64,000 bases of DNA from contig JAZLAU010000020.1 of assembly GCA_045613305.1 (NCBI GenBank), forward strand, positions 11,415 through 75,414, given 5' to 3'. Within the stretch, counting starts at the first letter, position 1, and the number at the start of each line of letters is the position of its first letter. The position numbers and the translations under genes were made by a program. The DNA is from SFTJ01 sp045613305. Its GTDB lineage: Bacteria; Bacteroidota; Bacteroidia; Bacteroidales; Muribaculaceae. Positions 1 to 8,603 of the stretch are shown one piece after another. Under the pieces are notes generated by a model, which ran no database searches, was not told the DNA's origin, and saw nothing but the letters and a program-made list of their open reading frames with translations.

Positions 1-1281
1 ATCGTTATCATCATTGTGGCTGCCGACGACAGCGTGATGCCTCAAACTGTGGAAGCAATCAACCACGCTTCAGCAGCAGGTGTGCCTATTGTGTTTGCAA
101 TCAACAAAATCGATAAGCCATCGGCTAACCCCGACAATGTGAAGACAGAACTTGCCAATATGAACTACCTCGTAGAAGAATGGGGCGGTAAGTACCAATC
201 GCAAGACATCTCGGCTAAGAAGGGTATCGGCGTAGAAGAACTAATGGAAAAGGTGCTTCTCGAAGCCGACTTGCTTGAATTGAAGGCCAACCCCGACCGC
301 AATGCTGTGGGTAGCATCATCGAATCATCGCTCGACAAGGGCCGTGGATATGTGGCTACCGTACTTATTCAAAACGGTACGCTTCGCGTGGGCGACAACA
401 TTTTGGCTGGTACTCACTTCGGTAAGGTTAAGGCTATGTTTAACGAACGTAACCAACGCGTTAAGGAAGCCGGACCATCTACTCCAGTGCTTGTGCTTGG
501 TCTTAACGGCGCACCAACTGCCGGCGACAAACTTAACGTGATGGACACCGAACAAGAAGTGCGTGAAATTGCCAACAAGCGCGAACAATTGCAACGCGAA
601 CAAGGCTTGAAGACTCAAAAACGTATCACTCTTGAAGACATTGGCCGCCGCAAGGCTTTGGGTAGCTTCCACGAACTTAACATCATCGTTAAGACCGACG
701 TGGCTGGTAGTTACGAGGCTCTCAGCGACTCATTGTTGAAGTTGTCGACCGAAGAAGTTCAGGTTAACGTAATACACAAGGCTGTGGGTGCCATCAGCGA
801 AAGCGACGTTACATTGGCGTCGGCTTCTGATGCCTACATCGTTGGTTTCCAAGTACGCCCAACTGGTGCTGCCAAGAAACTTGCCGAAGACCAAGGCGTT
901 GACATCCGTACATACTCGGTTATCTACGACGCAATCGAAGAAGTTAAGCAAGCCATGGAAGGTATGCTATCGCCAGAAATCAAAGAAGAAGTTATCGGTA
1001 CAGCCGAAGTGCTTCAAACCTACCGCATCAGCAAGGTTGGCACAATTGCCGGCGCTATGGTGCGTACAGGTAAGATTAAGCGCAACTGCAAGGTGCGCGT
1101 GATTCGCGATGGTATCGTTAGATATACTGGCGACCTTGGCTCTCTAAAGCGCTTTAAGGACGATGCTAAGGAAGTTACAACAGGCTTCGACTGCGGTTTG
1201 AGCGTGAACGGTTATAACGATATCAACGAAGGCGACATTATCGAAGCATTCGAAGAAATCGAAGTAAAGAAGAAAATCTAA
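1..1281 (+). CDS. infB: Translation initiation factor IF-2, C-terminal part (5' end outside window)
   Basis: IF-2 is the GTPase that places initiator tRNA on the 30S subunit and promotes subunit joining. The frame is open from base 1, so the gene begins upstream. The visible 426 residues start just after the G3 motif (hydrophobic strand, then AADDSVMPQT) and contain the G4 motif NKIDKP. Elongation-factor-like beta-barrel domain 2, domain 3 and the C-terminal fMet-tRNA-binding barrel follow, ending EEIEVKKKI. The missing part would be the N-terminal extension and the P-loop. A strong terminator lies 22 bases after the stop, so this is the last gene of its transcript. Identification is secure. 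Confidence 0.97.
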   Translation: MVIIIVAADDSVMPQTVEAINHASAAGVPIVFAINKIDKPSANPDNVKTELANMNYLVEEWGGKYQSQDISAKKGIGVEELMEKVLLEADLLELKANPDRNAVGSIIESSLDKGRGYVATVLIQNGTLRVGDNILAGTHFGKVKAMFNERNQRVKEAGPSTPVLVLGLNGAPTAGDKLNVMDTEQEVREIANKREQLQREQGLKTQKRITLEDIGRRKALGSFHELNIIVKTDVAGSYEALSDSLLKLSTEEVQVNVIHKAVGAISESDVTLASASDAYIVGFQVRPTGAAKKLAEDQGVDIRTYSVIYDAIEEVKQAMEGMLSPEIKEEVIGTAEVLQTYRISKVGTIAGAMVRTGKIKRNCKVRVIRDGIVRYTGDLGSLKRFKDDAKEVTTGFDCGLSVNGYNDINEGDIIEAFEEIEVKKKI

Positions 1282-1303
1282 TAACGATTTACTCATATAA
1301 GCC

Positions 1304-1340
1304 AAGTGCCGTTTCTCAGAGAAGCGGCACTTGTTTTTTT
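1304..1340 (+). terminator. Rho-independent terminator of infB
   Basis: The arms AAGTGCCG and CGGCACTT, extended by TTTCTC/GAGAAG with one G-T pair, close on a very small loop. They are followed by G and seven T. The position just after the infB stop fits termination of that transcript. Confidence 0.9.
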
Positions 1341-1415
1341 CACTTATGCAAGTTATCGGGTTGATGACAACAATACAGCATCCCACTACAGAGGCACCTC
1401 GTCGCGCTGGCTACA

Positions 1416-1570
1416 TTAAACCGGCAGTAACACATATCCCCGCTGCAAACTTGACTCGCCACAATGGCGGCGTTAAACCGGCAGTGACACATATCCACCC
1501 GCTGCAGACTTGACTCGCCACAATGGCGGCGTTAAACCAGTAACAACACATATCCCCGCTGCAAACTTGC
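1416..1570. repeat. Short tandem repeat, about 2.7 copies of a 57-59 bp unit
   Basis: The unit begins TTAAACCGGCAGT, runs through CACATATCC and CGCTGCAAACTTG, and ends with the perfect hairpin CGCCA-CAA-TGGCG. Copies start at 1416, 1473 and 1532; the third stops after about 39 bases. Copies differ by a few substitutions and small indels. No open frame here looks coding. It occupies the infB/DUF4294 convergent interval, which otherwise holds only terminators and hairpins. Confidence 0.85.
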
Positions 1571-1585
1571 CGACACCTAAACATC

Positions 1586-1617
1586 AAGGGCTGATAACCG
1601 TTATGGTATCAGCCCTT
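1586..1617. other. Perfect 11-bp inverted repeat (hairpin)
   Basis: AAGGGCTGATA and TATCAGCCCTT face each other across a 10-base loop. It lies about 110 bases beyond the 3' end of the minus-strand DUF4294 gene. It lacks a T tract on either strand, so it may be a weak or processed 3' end rather than a classical terminator. Confidence 0.6.
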
Positions 1618-1724
1618 AATGCATCTATCTGTTTTCCTCTATAGTTTCCGGGGGAAGATGGCGAGGGATAGCACAAAAAATGCTATTTAAAGCAGCAGCG
1701 TGGGTGTAGTCTGCTTCACCATTT

Positions 1725-2393
1725 TCACAACGAGCCTTGCTCAATGCGCACGCATATACGCTCTATCATGGCGTCGGTCTTATCCTTTTCCGGACGATAA
1801 GGATTCTTCATATTAACCCCGAAAAAGCGTCCGAAAGTGCTCCAAAATCCTGCTCTAAATGAGCCAAGAAATGCCTTAAGGATATTATAGGATGTTTGGT
1901 CGGTTTCTCTATTAATCAGTTTACACAACATTCGCCCTTGGCTGCGCGTGAATGTCTTCATAATAGGCTTATATTGCTTAAACACCTCTTTTTCAAACTC
2001 CTTGAGATATTTCTCTTTCTCCTCTTTCGTTTCGTAGGTTTCGAGATACTCATAGGTTTCGAGCAGAGTGCTGCAAATCAGTTTAGCATAAGGCAGCGTT
2101 TTCTTCACATCGCGCACAGTGCGCCAGTAGAACTCTTCCTCTTTTTTATTCTTAAACTTTTCGGGCGGGAAAATAGTGAGCGGGTTAAACACAATCATGC
2201 ACACCGTGTCGCCCGTTTCCTCCTCAACAAAGTGATAATATCCGGCAAACACCTTCTGCAACGCCGAAGGCACTTCGTCGAACTCGGGCAGCGATTCCAG
2301 CGGGTCGTTATCGTCGTGCGACGTAACAGCCCAGCAGTTAACATTCACTGCACAAGCCACAATCAACATTAATATTTTTGCGTATATCTTCAC
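1725..2393 (-). CDS. DUF4294 family exported protein
   Basis: The 222-residue protein has an N-terminal signal peptide (hydrophobic about residues 5-18, likely cleavage after CWA at 20-22). A basic, mostly helical domain follows. The segments LPYAKLICSTLLETYEYL, RSQGRMLCKLINRETDQTSY and GSFRAGFWSTFGRFFG match my memory of the DUF4294 family of Bacteroidetes. That family carries YPYAK, SQGK-LIKLIDRET and FWQT-RLFG at the same relative places. No function is established for the family. The product is probably periplasmic. It is monocistronic in appearance, convergent with infB. Confidence 0.8.
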   Translation of the reverse strand: MKIYAKILMLIVACAVNVNCWAVTSHDDNDPLESLPEFDEVPSALQKVFAGYYHFVEEETGDTVCMIVFNPLTIFPPEKFKNKKEEEFYWRTVRDVKKTLPYAKLICSTLLETYEYLETYETKEEKEKYLKEFEKEVFKQYKPIMKTFTRSQGRMLCKLINRETDQTSYNILKAFLGSFRAGFWSTFGRFFGVNMKNPYRPEKDKTDAMIERICVRIEQGSL

Positions 2394-2517
2394 CTTGTAT
2401 TGTTCTCAAATGGCCCGAAGCCACTATTACAGCACAAAAATAGGACATATTCGCCTAAATTCGGCACTAAATGTATTAATAATTCTAAACCTACCGGCAA
2501 AGCAGCCCTCAGCCTTC

Positions 2518-2557
2518 AAAAAACAGCGAGATGAAACGCTTTTGCATCTCACCTCGC
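2518..2557 (-). terminator. Terminator of the Spy-like gene
   Basis: Read on the minus strand, GAGATG pairs with CATCTC around a short loop inside a GCGAGG/CGC outer stem. It is followed by six T residues. It lies about 35 bases after the stop of the 2591-3166 gene. Confidence 0.7.
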
Positions 2558-2590
2558 CAATCCACTATTCTATTGATTATTCACCAATCT

Positions 2591-3166
2591 TTATTTTGCC
2601 TTTTGAGCAGGACAGTTTTGCATATTGCCGTTGCAGTTTGCAGGCTTCATCATGCGAGGACCTTGACCACGGAAACCATGCATACCCACTTGACCACGCT
2701 TGTTGCCCTTGCGGAACATGCTTTTGCCGCGTTGGTTAAACTTCATGCCCTTCTTTTCAAACATCACCTTTTGAACTTGGTGAGCGTTAAGAATCTTGCT
2801 GAACTTTTCGTAATAAGTTTCCTTAAGTTCCAATTGCTTCTTTTCGAATTCCAATTGGTCTTTTTGCATATCCTTCACTTCAGAATCCTTTAGCGACTTT
2901 TCGCGTTTCTTCTTATTGAAGTCGGCCTTTTTCTTTGCATACTTTTCGAAAGCTTTGTTTTGGTCTTTCAAATAGTCTTCGTAGATTGACTCAAACTTTG
3001 AAGAAGTTTCATCGTCGAGCATCAATGCGTTTTGCATATGTTTTACGCGCATCTTGATGATTTCGTCAGCCGATGGGCGTTCTTTTTTCTTTGCTTGTGG
3101 TTGTTGTTGTGCAAATGATGTAAAGCTGAAAGCAGCCAACATAACTAATAGTGCAATCTTTTTCAT
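2591..3166 (-). CDS. Spy/CpxP-like (DUF4890-type) periplasmic protein
   Basis: This is a small exported protein of 191 residues. Residues 1-19 form a signal peptide ending SFA, followed by QQQPQAKKKERPS. The central part (about 30-135) is a charged, probably helical hairpin-like region very rich in Lys and Glu. The end (about 140-191) is Gly/Met/Asn/Arg-rich and contains two Cys (NCNGNMQNCPAQ). This layout is typical of the Spy/CpxP-like or DUF4890 proteins of Bacteroidetes, thought to act as periplasmic chaperones or metal-stress proteins. The family call rests on composition and layout, so the exact family is uncertain. It has its own terminator and no obvious operon partner. Confidence 0.6.
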   Translation of the reverse strand: MKKIALLVMLAAFSFTSFAQQQPQAKKKERPSADEIIKMRVKHMQNALMLDDETSSKFESIYEDYLKDQNKAFEKYAKKKADFNKKKREKSLKDSEVKDMQKDQLEFEKKQLELKETYYEKFSKILNAHQVQKVMFEKKGMKFNQRGKSMFRKGNKRGQVGMHGFRGQGPRMMKPANCNGNMQNCPAQKAK

Positions 3167-3304
3167 CTTAATATTCTTTTTAAGTGTTTTGTTAAATTTT
3201 TTATTTCTTTCTAAGCGCTTCTGGTTATTTGATTGAATAAATACCCTAAAGTTAAAGCAGCCTTTGGTTATTTAACAAATAATAACACCGCACCTTACGA
3301 CCAA

Positions 3305-4423
3305 TTACAACTTAATTTGCTGAGGCTCAGTGGTTGGGCCATCCACAGTGAGCACACCATTTTCATCAATGTTGATGCGGTCGATGAGCACCACTCTGTT
3401 TTCGGGGTCGGTCTGCATATATCCGTGATACACACAATAGCGCACTCCGTTAACGTCGAGCACCATGTTATGTCCGGTTCCGGTTACCACACCACCCTTC
3501 GATTTGTTTTCTTGCAGCACTGGGTTGTTGGCAGCCTTCACAAATGGCCCCAACGGACTCTTAGATGTAGCATAGCCCACTGCATAATGCGGACCTTTAT
3601 AGAAGTTGGCACTATACATCATGTAATAGGTGTCGGCATGCTTAAAGATGTAAGAACCCTCGGTCCAACGGCGGTTTACTTCCTTTGATGTCACCGAGCG
3701 ACTCTCCCACTCTGCTTGCACATCATCGAGTTTGGTAGGAGGAGCGAGCAGCAACACAGGCTCTCCTATCACTCCACTGAAATCGGGCTTCATTTCCACG
3801 CCATAAACCCAACTTTCTTCAATTTCTTCAAATGTGCCTTCGGCCTTTGCCTTATCGGCAATCTCGCTTGCCACAGGATGCTTGTAGCAACAACGTGAAT
3901 AATATAGATAAGTTTTTCCGTTTTCGTCGTCGAAATAAACATTGGCGTCAATAATAGGATATTCGGGATTGTAGACCGGATGATTATAAAGGTCGGTGAA
4001 TGGGCCTGTTGGAGCATCGGCTACAGCCACACCAATCTTAAAGTTTTCGCCTTCGTTAGTAGGGTTTTCGCGATAGTTGGCGCTATAGAACAAATAGAAT
4101 TTTCCGTTGCGCTCATAAACTTCAGGCGCCCAGAAGCAATCAACATTCCACTGATTTTCGGCACCACCTTTATACACCTGGCCACAAGAGTCCCACTCCA
4201 CTAAGTCGTCGCTCACAAATGCCTCAAAGCCGTCGGCAAGCGATGTGCCATACATGTAGTAGCGGCCATCGCTGGCTGCCAAGATAAATGGGTCGCCATA
4301 TTTTATGGGCAAAGGATTTGTGAGTGTTACTTCTTTTTCAGCACTATTTTCTGCTGTTTTGGCCACACACGATGCCATGGCAAGCAGCAACAACGCAAAC
4401 GATAATTTTAATAACTGCTTCAT
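3305..4423 (-). CDS. Glycoside hydrolase family 43 lipoprotein (beta-xylosidase/arabinofuranosidase type)
   Basis: GH43 enzymes are inverting five-bladed propeller hydrolases acting on xylan and arabinan side chains. I placed the start at 4423 (372 residues), because it gives a clean lipoprotein signal with lipobox AMASC and Cys19; the longer frame to 4474 adds an unlikely leader. The three family acids are visible: Asp44 in YGDPFIL, Asp in IIDANVYFDD, and Glu in RWTEGSYIF. The product is expected to be anchored to the periplasmic or outer membrane. Downstream of the GH3 and type IX-type protein genes on the same strand, it probably belongs to one hemicellulose locus. Substrate specificity cannot be read from the sequence. 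Confidence 0.9.
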   Translation of the reverse strand: MKQLLKLSFALLLLAMASCVAKTAENSAEKEVTLTNPLPIKYGDPFILAASDGRYYMYGTSLADGFEAFVSDDLVEWDSCGQVYKGGAENQWNVDCFWAPEVYERNGKFYLFYSANYRENPTNEGENFKIGVAVADAPTGPFTDLYNHPVYNPEYPIIDANVYFDDENGKTYLYYSRCCYKHPVASEIADKAKAEGTFEEIEESWVYGVEMKPDFSGVIGEPVLLLAPPTKLDDVQAEWESRSVTSKEVNRRWTEGSYIFKHADTYYMMYSANFYKGPHYAVGYATSKSPLGPFVKAANNPVLQENKSKGGVVTGTGHNMVLDVNGVRYCVYHGYMQTDPENRVVLIDRINIDENGVLTVDGPTTEPQQIKL

Positions 4424-4461
4424 CTTAATAATAATTTTTATGGTATATGAATTTTTTAAAC

Positions 4462-4527
4462 ATAGGAGCGTCAATCGTAATCATGCAGCACCTCCACAGG
4501 CCACACCAATAACGATTAACGCTCTAT
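4462..4527. repeat. Long imperfect inverted repeat between the GH43 gene and its upstream neighbour
   Basis: The arms 4462-4481 (ATAGGAGCGTCAATCGTAAT) and 4509-4527 are inverted copies with one bulge and two mismatches, separated by about 27 bases. It lies downstream of the 4553-5371 gene and upstream of GH43. It could be that gene's terminator (no T tract seen) or a regulatory structure for GH43. Confidence 0.6.
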
Positions 4528-4552
4528 GATAACAATCAATGCAAATGTTTCT

Positions 4553-5371
4553 TTAAAGAATAACCTTTTCTACCTTATTGCCACACTTCACAATATACAT
4601 TCCGTTAGGCAAACCGCACACAGGAGTGTCGGGGCGTGAAGTAGCCATCAACTGGCCCATTGTGTTATACACATACACGGTGTCGGTGCCACCTTTCACT
4701 ATCAACTCGTCGCCTTGTGTAATAACAAAGAATTCATCTTGCTCAACATCCTCAATGCCCGATGTAGTAAGACCAGTAATCTTAAGGTCGTCGACACGCA
4801 CCTCGCTCTTATATTTAGAGTAAACGCGCAAGCGAAGGCGTTCGCACTGTGGGATGGCAATATTTTCAACCAAATACCACACCTTCACAGCCGACAAGCC
4901 ACCTCCAAGAGCCGCAGTTTCATCGGCAGCCACACGAATGCCCTCATCAAGTTCGTCTTCAGTAAGATAATACTTAAAGCGAACAGTGTCGTTAGCATCA
5001 CCTTCGTTTTTACCAAAAATGCCAAACGACAAGCGGTTGTCGGTTGTTTTCGAGGTATTGATGCCCCAAATTGTCAATTCGTTCGACTTATCGTTGTTGA
5101 AATACAAGTTTCCACCACCCGATGCACCCACATAGTTGCTTGGGTTGTTGCTACGCACATTAAGGGTTTCAAGGCCCGACGAATTATAGTCAAATTGCCA
5201 AGTGTAAGTAATGCCAGAACTTGCATCATAGTCCCATTTGTGGTCCTTAATTAACTCTTCTTTTTCTGATGTTGGGTTTCCAAACGTTTCATGAAACACA
5301 ACCACTCTTTGCTGTTGCGCAAAAACTGCCACTGGCAGCATAACAATCAAACTAAGTAAAATTTTTTTCAT
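4553..5371 (-). CDS. Exported protein with type IX secretion (T9SS type A-like) C-terminal sorting domain
   Basis: The 272-residue protein has a signal peptide (MKKILLSLIVMLPVAVFAQ). A beta-rich body (about 20-195) follows, with features such as GASGGGNLYFNND and LRLRVYSKYKSEVRVDDLKI, suggesting a jelly-roll or carbohydrate-binding-like fold. A linker GIEDVEQ leads to about 65 residues ending VYNTMGQLMATS, LPNGMYIVKCGNKVEKVIL. That ending is the pattern of T9SS type A sorting domains (VYN..G, LP.G.Y.VK, K.I). The product is probably delivered to the cell surface. I do not recognise the body. It sits between GH3 and GH43 on the same strand, so a glycan-binding or hydrolase accessory role is likely. 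Confidence 0.65.
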   Translation of the reverse strand: MKKILLSLIVMLPVAVFAQQQRVVVFHETFGNPTSEKEELIKDHKWDYDASSGITYTWQFDYNSSGLETLNVRSNNPSNYVGASGGGNLYFNNDKSNELTIWGINTSKTTDNRLSFGIFGKNEGDANDTVRFKYYLTEDELDEGIRVAADETAALGGGLSAVKVWYLVENIAIPQCERLRLRVYSKYKSEVRVDDLKITGLTTSGIEDVEQDEFFVITQGDELIVKGGTDTVYVYNTMGQLMATSRPDTPVCGLPNGMYIVKCGNKVEKVIL

Positions 5372-5479
5372 ATGCTAAATTTTGGATTATTTCATTATTA
5401 TAAAAATCTATATCATTTGCCCCCACGAACCGATAAACGCATCCGTTTTGCGGCATCGGCCCATTTGGGATATCTCTGT

Positions 5480-7744
5480 TTAAAGCACCTCCAGTTTCAA
5501 TGTTTGCACATCGCGGCTGTTAGGTCCCACCATAATCTGAAACTCACCTGGCTCAATCACATATTCAAGGTCGTGATTGTAGTATTTAAGCATCTCGGCA
5601 TTCACCTCAAACACCACATTTTGAGTTTGTCCGGCAGCAATATGCACCTTTTGGAAAGCCTTTAATTCCTTCACAGGTCGAGTGCTTGTTGCCACTACGT
5701 CGCGAATGTAGAGTTGCACCACCTCAGCGCCATCGCGCTTGCCGGCATTAGTTACAGGCACCGTAACAGTCACCTTTCCGCCTTGCTTCATAGCAGGAGC
5801 CGATATGCTTGGCTTGCCATAGTCGTAACGAGTGTAACTCAATCCGTAACCAAACGGATATACCGGGCCATTAGGCACATCAATATAGCAACTGTTATAC
5901 TTTTTATACGGTTTAAATTCAGGCCATGGTCGGCCAGTGTTTTTGCTGTTATAGTATAACGGCAATTGTCCCACATGATAAGGGAATGTAGTGGTGAGTT
6001 TTGCGCTTGGATTCACTCGTCCCACAAGCACATCCACCATAGGCAATCCACCTTCAGCACCCGCAAACCATACGTTTAAAATTGCATCAAGGTTTTCATT
6101 TTCCCAAGTCAACACCAGCGGACGTCCGGTGAACAACACCAGCACCACAGGCTTGCCCAGTGCCTTCAACTCGCGCAGCAATGCCTTTTGAGGTTCAGGA
6201 ATCGACACATCGGCACGACAAGCACCCTCGCCAGTCATATCGCGAGTTTCGCCCATTGCAGCCACTATCACGTCGGCCTTCTGCGCTATCTCTAAAGCCT
6301 CGGCACGCATCTGCTCAGGGGTGCGTCCGTCGCGGTCGAGCACGCCATCGGGCGAAATTTTTTGCTCAAGTTCATCGTCAAGAAGCACATTGCAGCCCTT
6401 TGCATACATCAATCGCTTGCCAAACTCCTTCTTCATGGCATCGAGCAACGACACTCGCTTAACATTTTTGCTGCTAAACGACCATGTGCCAAGCAAATTT
6501 TCGGCAGTAGCCGCCAACGGGCCAATCAGAGCAATTTTTTTACCCGACTTGGCATCGAGCGGCAACAGATTATTGTCGTTTTTAAGCAGCACCATGCATT
6601 GACTCGCTATTTCGCGCGCTGCCTGACGATTAGCCGAAGTGTATACCGACTTTTTTTCGCGTTCGGTGTCACAATAACGATAGGGGTCGTCAAACAAGCC
6701 TAACTTATATTTAGCCTCCAGGATGCGTCTGCAAGCCACATCTATTTGCTTCATTGTCACTTTACCCTCTTCAAGCGAAGTTGCTAAAGTTTTCACAAAC
6801 AAGTCGCTCACCATATCCATGTCGATACCGGCGTTCAACGCTCTTTGTGCAGTTTCGGCACCGTCGCCAATGCCGTGGTCAATCATCTCGCCAATGGCAT
6901 TATAGTCCGACGCAACAAAACCTTGAAAGCCCCATTGACGACGCAACACGTCATTAATCAGATAATCGTTAGCCGACAATGGCACACCTTCAAATTCATT
7001 AAAAGCCGCCATTACACTGCCCACACCTGCATCCACAGCAGCCTTGTAGGGTGGCATGAAAATGTTCATCATTGTTTGACGGCTTAGTTCGGCTGTGTTA
7101 TAATCACGACCAGCTTCAGCCGCGCCATATAGAGCAAAGTGCTTTACACACGCCATCAAGGTGTTTGGAGCCGCAAAATCATCGCCCTGATATCCACGCA
7201 CATAAGCCTTCGCTATCTCGCCGCCCAAAAATGGGTCCTCTCCGGCACCTTCGGCAATGCGTCCCCATCGGGCATCACGACAAATGTCGACCATCGGACT
7301 ATAAGCCCAGTTTATGCCGCTCGACGAAGCCTCATCGGCCGATATGCGCGCCATGCGTTCTATCATAGCCACATCCCACGACGAAGCAAGTGCCAACGGG
7401 ATAGGAAAACTGGTTTCAAAACCATGTATTACGTCAAAACCGAAAAGCAATGGTATTCCCAAACGACTCTCGTTTACAGCAATTTCCTGCAACTTTCGGC
7501 ACTCTGCTGCACCACGAAGGCTAAAAACGCCTCCTGTGTTGCCGTTACGAATGTTCTCTATAATATTTTCGCTCTTTTTATCTCCCGTCAAAACACCTGC
7601 CACCGGCAAGTTAAGTTGGCCCAACTTTTCTTGTAGGGTCATCTTCGACATCAATGTGTCGATAAATTTATCCATCGATGGCTGTGCTACCGATGTGGCT
7701 CCTATAATTACACATATTGAGAGCACCAAACTGCGTATCTTCAT
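5480..7744 (-). CDS. bglX: Glycoside hydrolase family 3 (BglX-type beta-glucosidase/beta-xylosidase)
   Basis: This is a full-length, 754-residue GH3 enzyme, a retaining exo-beta-glycosidase. A signal peptide (residues 1-20, ending SVA) precedes a TIM-barrel domain with KHFALYGAAEAGRDYN (about 201-216) and the nucleophile region GFVASDYNAIGEM, Asp280. The alpha/beta sandwich domain follows (KKIALIGPLA, GEGACRADVSIPEPQ). A C-terminal fibronectin III-like domain ends the protein (VTVTVPVTNAGKRDGAEVVQLY). It is periplasmic. It heads the minus-strand locus with the T9SS-type protein and GH43. BglX proteins cleave beta-glucosides, and relatives cleave beta-xylosides, so the specificity is open. Gene symbol by similarity. 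Confidence 0.92.
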   Translation of the reverse strand: MKIRSLVLSICVIIGATSVAQPSMDKFIDTLMSKMTLQEKLGQLNLPVAGVLTGDKKSENIIENIRNGNTGGVFSLRGAAECRKLQEIAVNESRLGIPLLFGFDVIHGFETSFPIPLALASSWDVAMIERMARISADEASSSGINWAYSPMVDICRDARWGRIAEGAGEDPFLGGEIAKAYVRGYQGDDFAAPNTLMACVKHFALYGAAEAGRDYNTAELSRQTMMNIFMPPYKAAVDAGVGSVMAAFNEFEGVPLSANDYLINDVLRRQWGFQGFVASDYNAIGEMIDHGIGDGAETAQRALNAGIDMDMVSDLFVKTLATSLEEGKVTMKQIDVACRRILEAKYKLGLFDDPYRYCDTEREKKSVYTSANRQAAREIASQCMVLLKNDNNLLPLDAKSGKKIALIGPLAATAENLLGTWSFSSKNVKRVSLLDAMKKEFGKRLMYAKGCNVLLDDELEQKISPDGVLDRDGRTPEQMRAEALEIAQKADVIVAAMGETRDMTGEGACRADVSIPEPQKALLRELKALGKPVVLVLFTGRPLVLTWENENLDAILNVWFAGAEGGLPMVDVLVGRVNPSAKLTTTFPYHVGQLPLYYNSKNTGRPWPEFKPYKKYNSCYIDVPNGPVYPFGYGLSYTRYDYGKPSISAPAMKQGGKVTVTVPVTNAGKRDGAEVVQLYIRDVVATSTRPVKELKAFQKVHIAAGQTQNVVFEVNAEMLKYYNHDLEYVIEPGEFQIMVGPNSRDVQTLKLEVL

Positions 7745-8081
7745 ATTAATTTGCGATTTATGGTTTTTTGTATAGCCTCATAACACACATGCCTCAGCCA
7801 TTTGGCCACACTTATGCAATTACGCTATAAAGTTACACATTTTATTGATTTATACAACACCCATCTTGCTACAAAACCACGCTTATTCACAATATTTTAG
7901 ATAGCCGAGATTTTGCAGACTATATAGGCAACTTGGTCTTTGCCATACATCACAACCGCTGATTTCTAACATTGTAAACCTCAAAAAACATTAAAACATG
8001 CAACAATCTTGCTAATGTTACTATTTTTTTCTAACTTTCCACTTTGGAACTTTAAATTATTAACCAAACAAAAATACTATC

Positions 8082-8489
8082 ATGGGATATAAGATTGAAC
8101 AAATTGAAGGCATTGGCGCTGCATATGCTGAAAAACTTCAAGCAGCAGGCATCAACACCACTGAAGCACTTTTGGAAAAGTGCGCTGGCAAAAAGGGACG
8201 TGAAGAATTGGCTGAAGCAACAGGCATCAGTGAAAAACTTATCTTGAAGTGGACTAACCACGCCGACTTGTTCCGCATTAACGGCATTGCTGGCCAATTT
8301 GCTGAACTTCTTGAAGCTGCTGGCGTTGACACTGTGAAAGAACTTCGTCACCGCGTGCCTGCAAACCTTCACGCTAAGGTGGTGGAAGTTAACGAAGAAA
8401 AGAATCTTTGCAACCGCGTGCCTTCTCTTCCTGAATTGGAAAAGATGATTGCTCAAGCTAAGGAACTTGAACCAGTTATGACTTATTAA
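8082..8489 (+). CDS. DUF4332 domain protein (helix-hairpin-helix type)
   Basis: This is a small cytoplasmic protein of 135 residues made of two tandem helix-hairpin-helix-like units. They are QIEGIGAAYAEKLQAAGI (about 7-24) and RINGIAGQFAELLEAAGVDTV (about 64-84), separated by the helical KKGREELAEATGIS. Such GIG/GIA motifs usually bind DNA backbones non-specifically. DUF4332 has no settled function. The gene stands alone: divergent from bglX across 337 bases, followed by a strong terminator, and convergent with gpsA. The upstream interval 7745-8081 is AT-rich and should hold both promoters, but I see no TTTG/TAnnTTTG pair with correct spacing. Family assignment is good, role unknown. Confidence 0.85.
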   Translation: MGYKIEQIEGIGAAYAEKLQAAGINTTEALLEKCAGKKGREELAEATGISEKLILKWTNHADLFRINGIAGQFAELLEAAGVDTVKELRHRVPANLHAKVVEVNEEKNLCNRVPSLPELEKMIAQAKELEPVMTY

Positions 8490-8513
8490 TTCTCTATTAC
8501 TGAGTATAAAAAC

Positions 8514-8551
8514 AGAAAAAGCAGATGGACACGTTTCCATCTGCTTTTTTT
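8514..8551 (+). terminator. Strong terminator after DUF4332 gene
   Basis: AAAAAGCAGATGGA and TCCATCTGCTTTTT form a 14-bp stem around CACGTT, ending in a run of seven T. Because both ends are A/T tracts, it can also serve the convergent gpsA transcript. Confidence 0.92.
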
Positions 8552-8603
8552 ATGTCTTCACGCCAACAGCGCCAATTAATGCGTTGCTACAAGTTTCGTT
8601 TTT

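Noticed and set aside
1416..1570. Tandem repeats considered as a CRISPR array
   Set aside because: Repeats abut with no unique spacers, units differ from each other, and no cas genes are nearby.
4715..5254. 179-codon plus-strand frame opposite the T9SS-type protein gene
   Set aside because: The opposite strand carries a signal peptide and a sorting domain; this frame shows neither motif nor start context.
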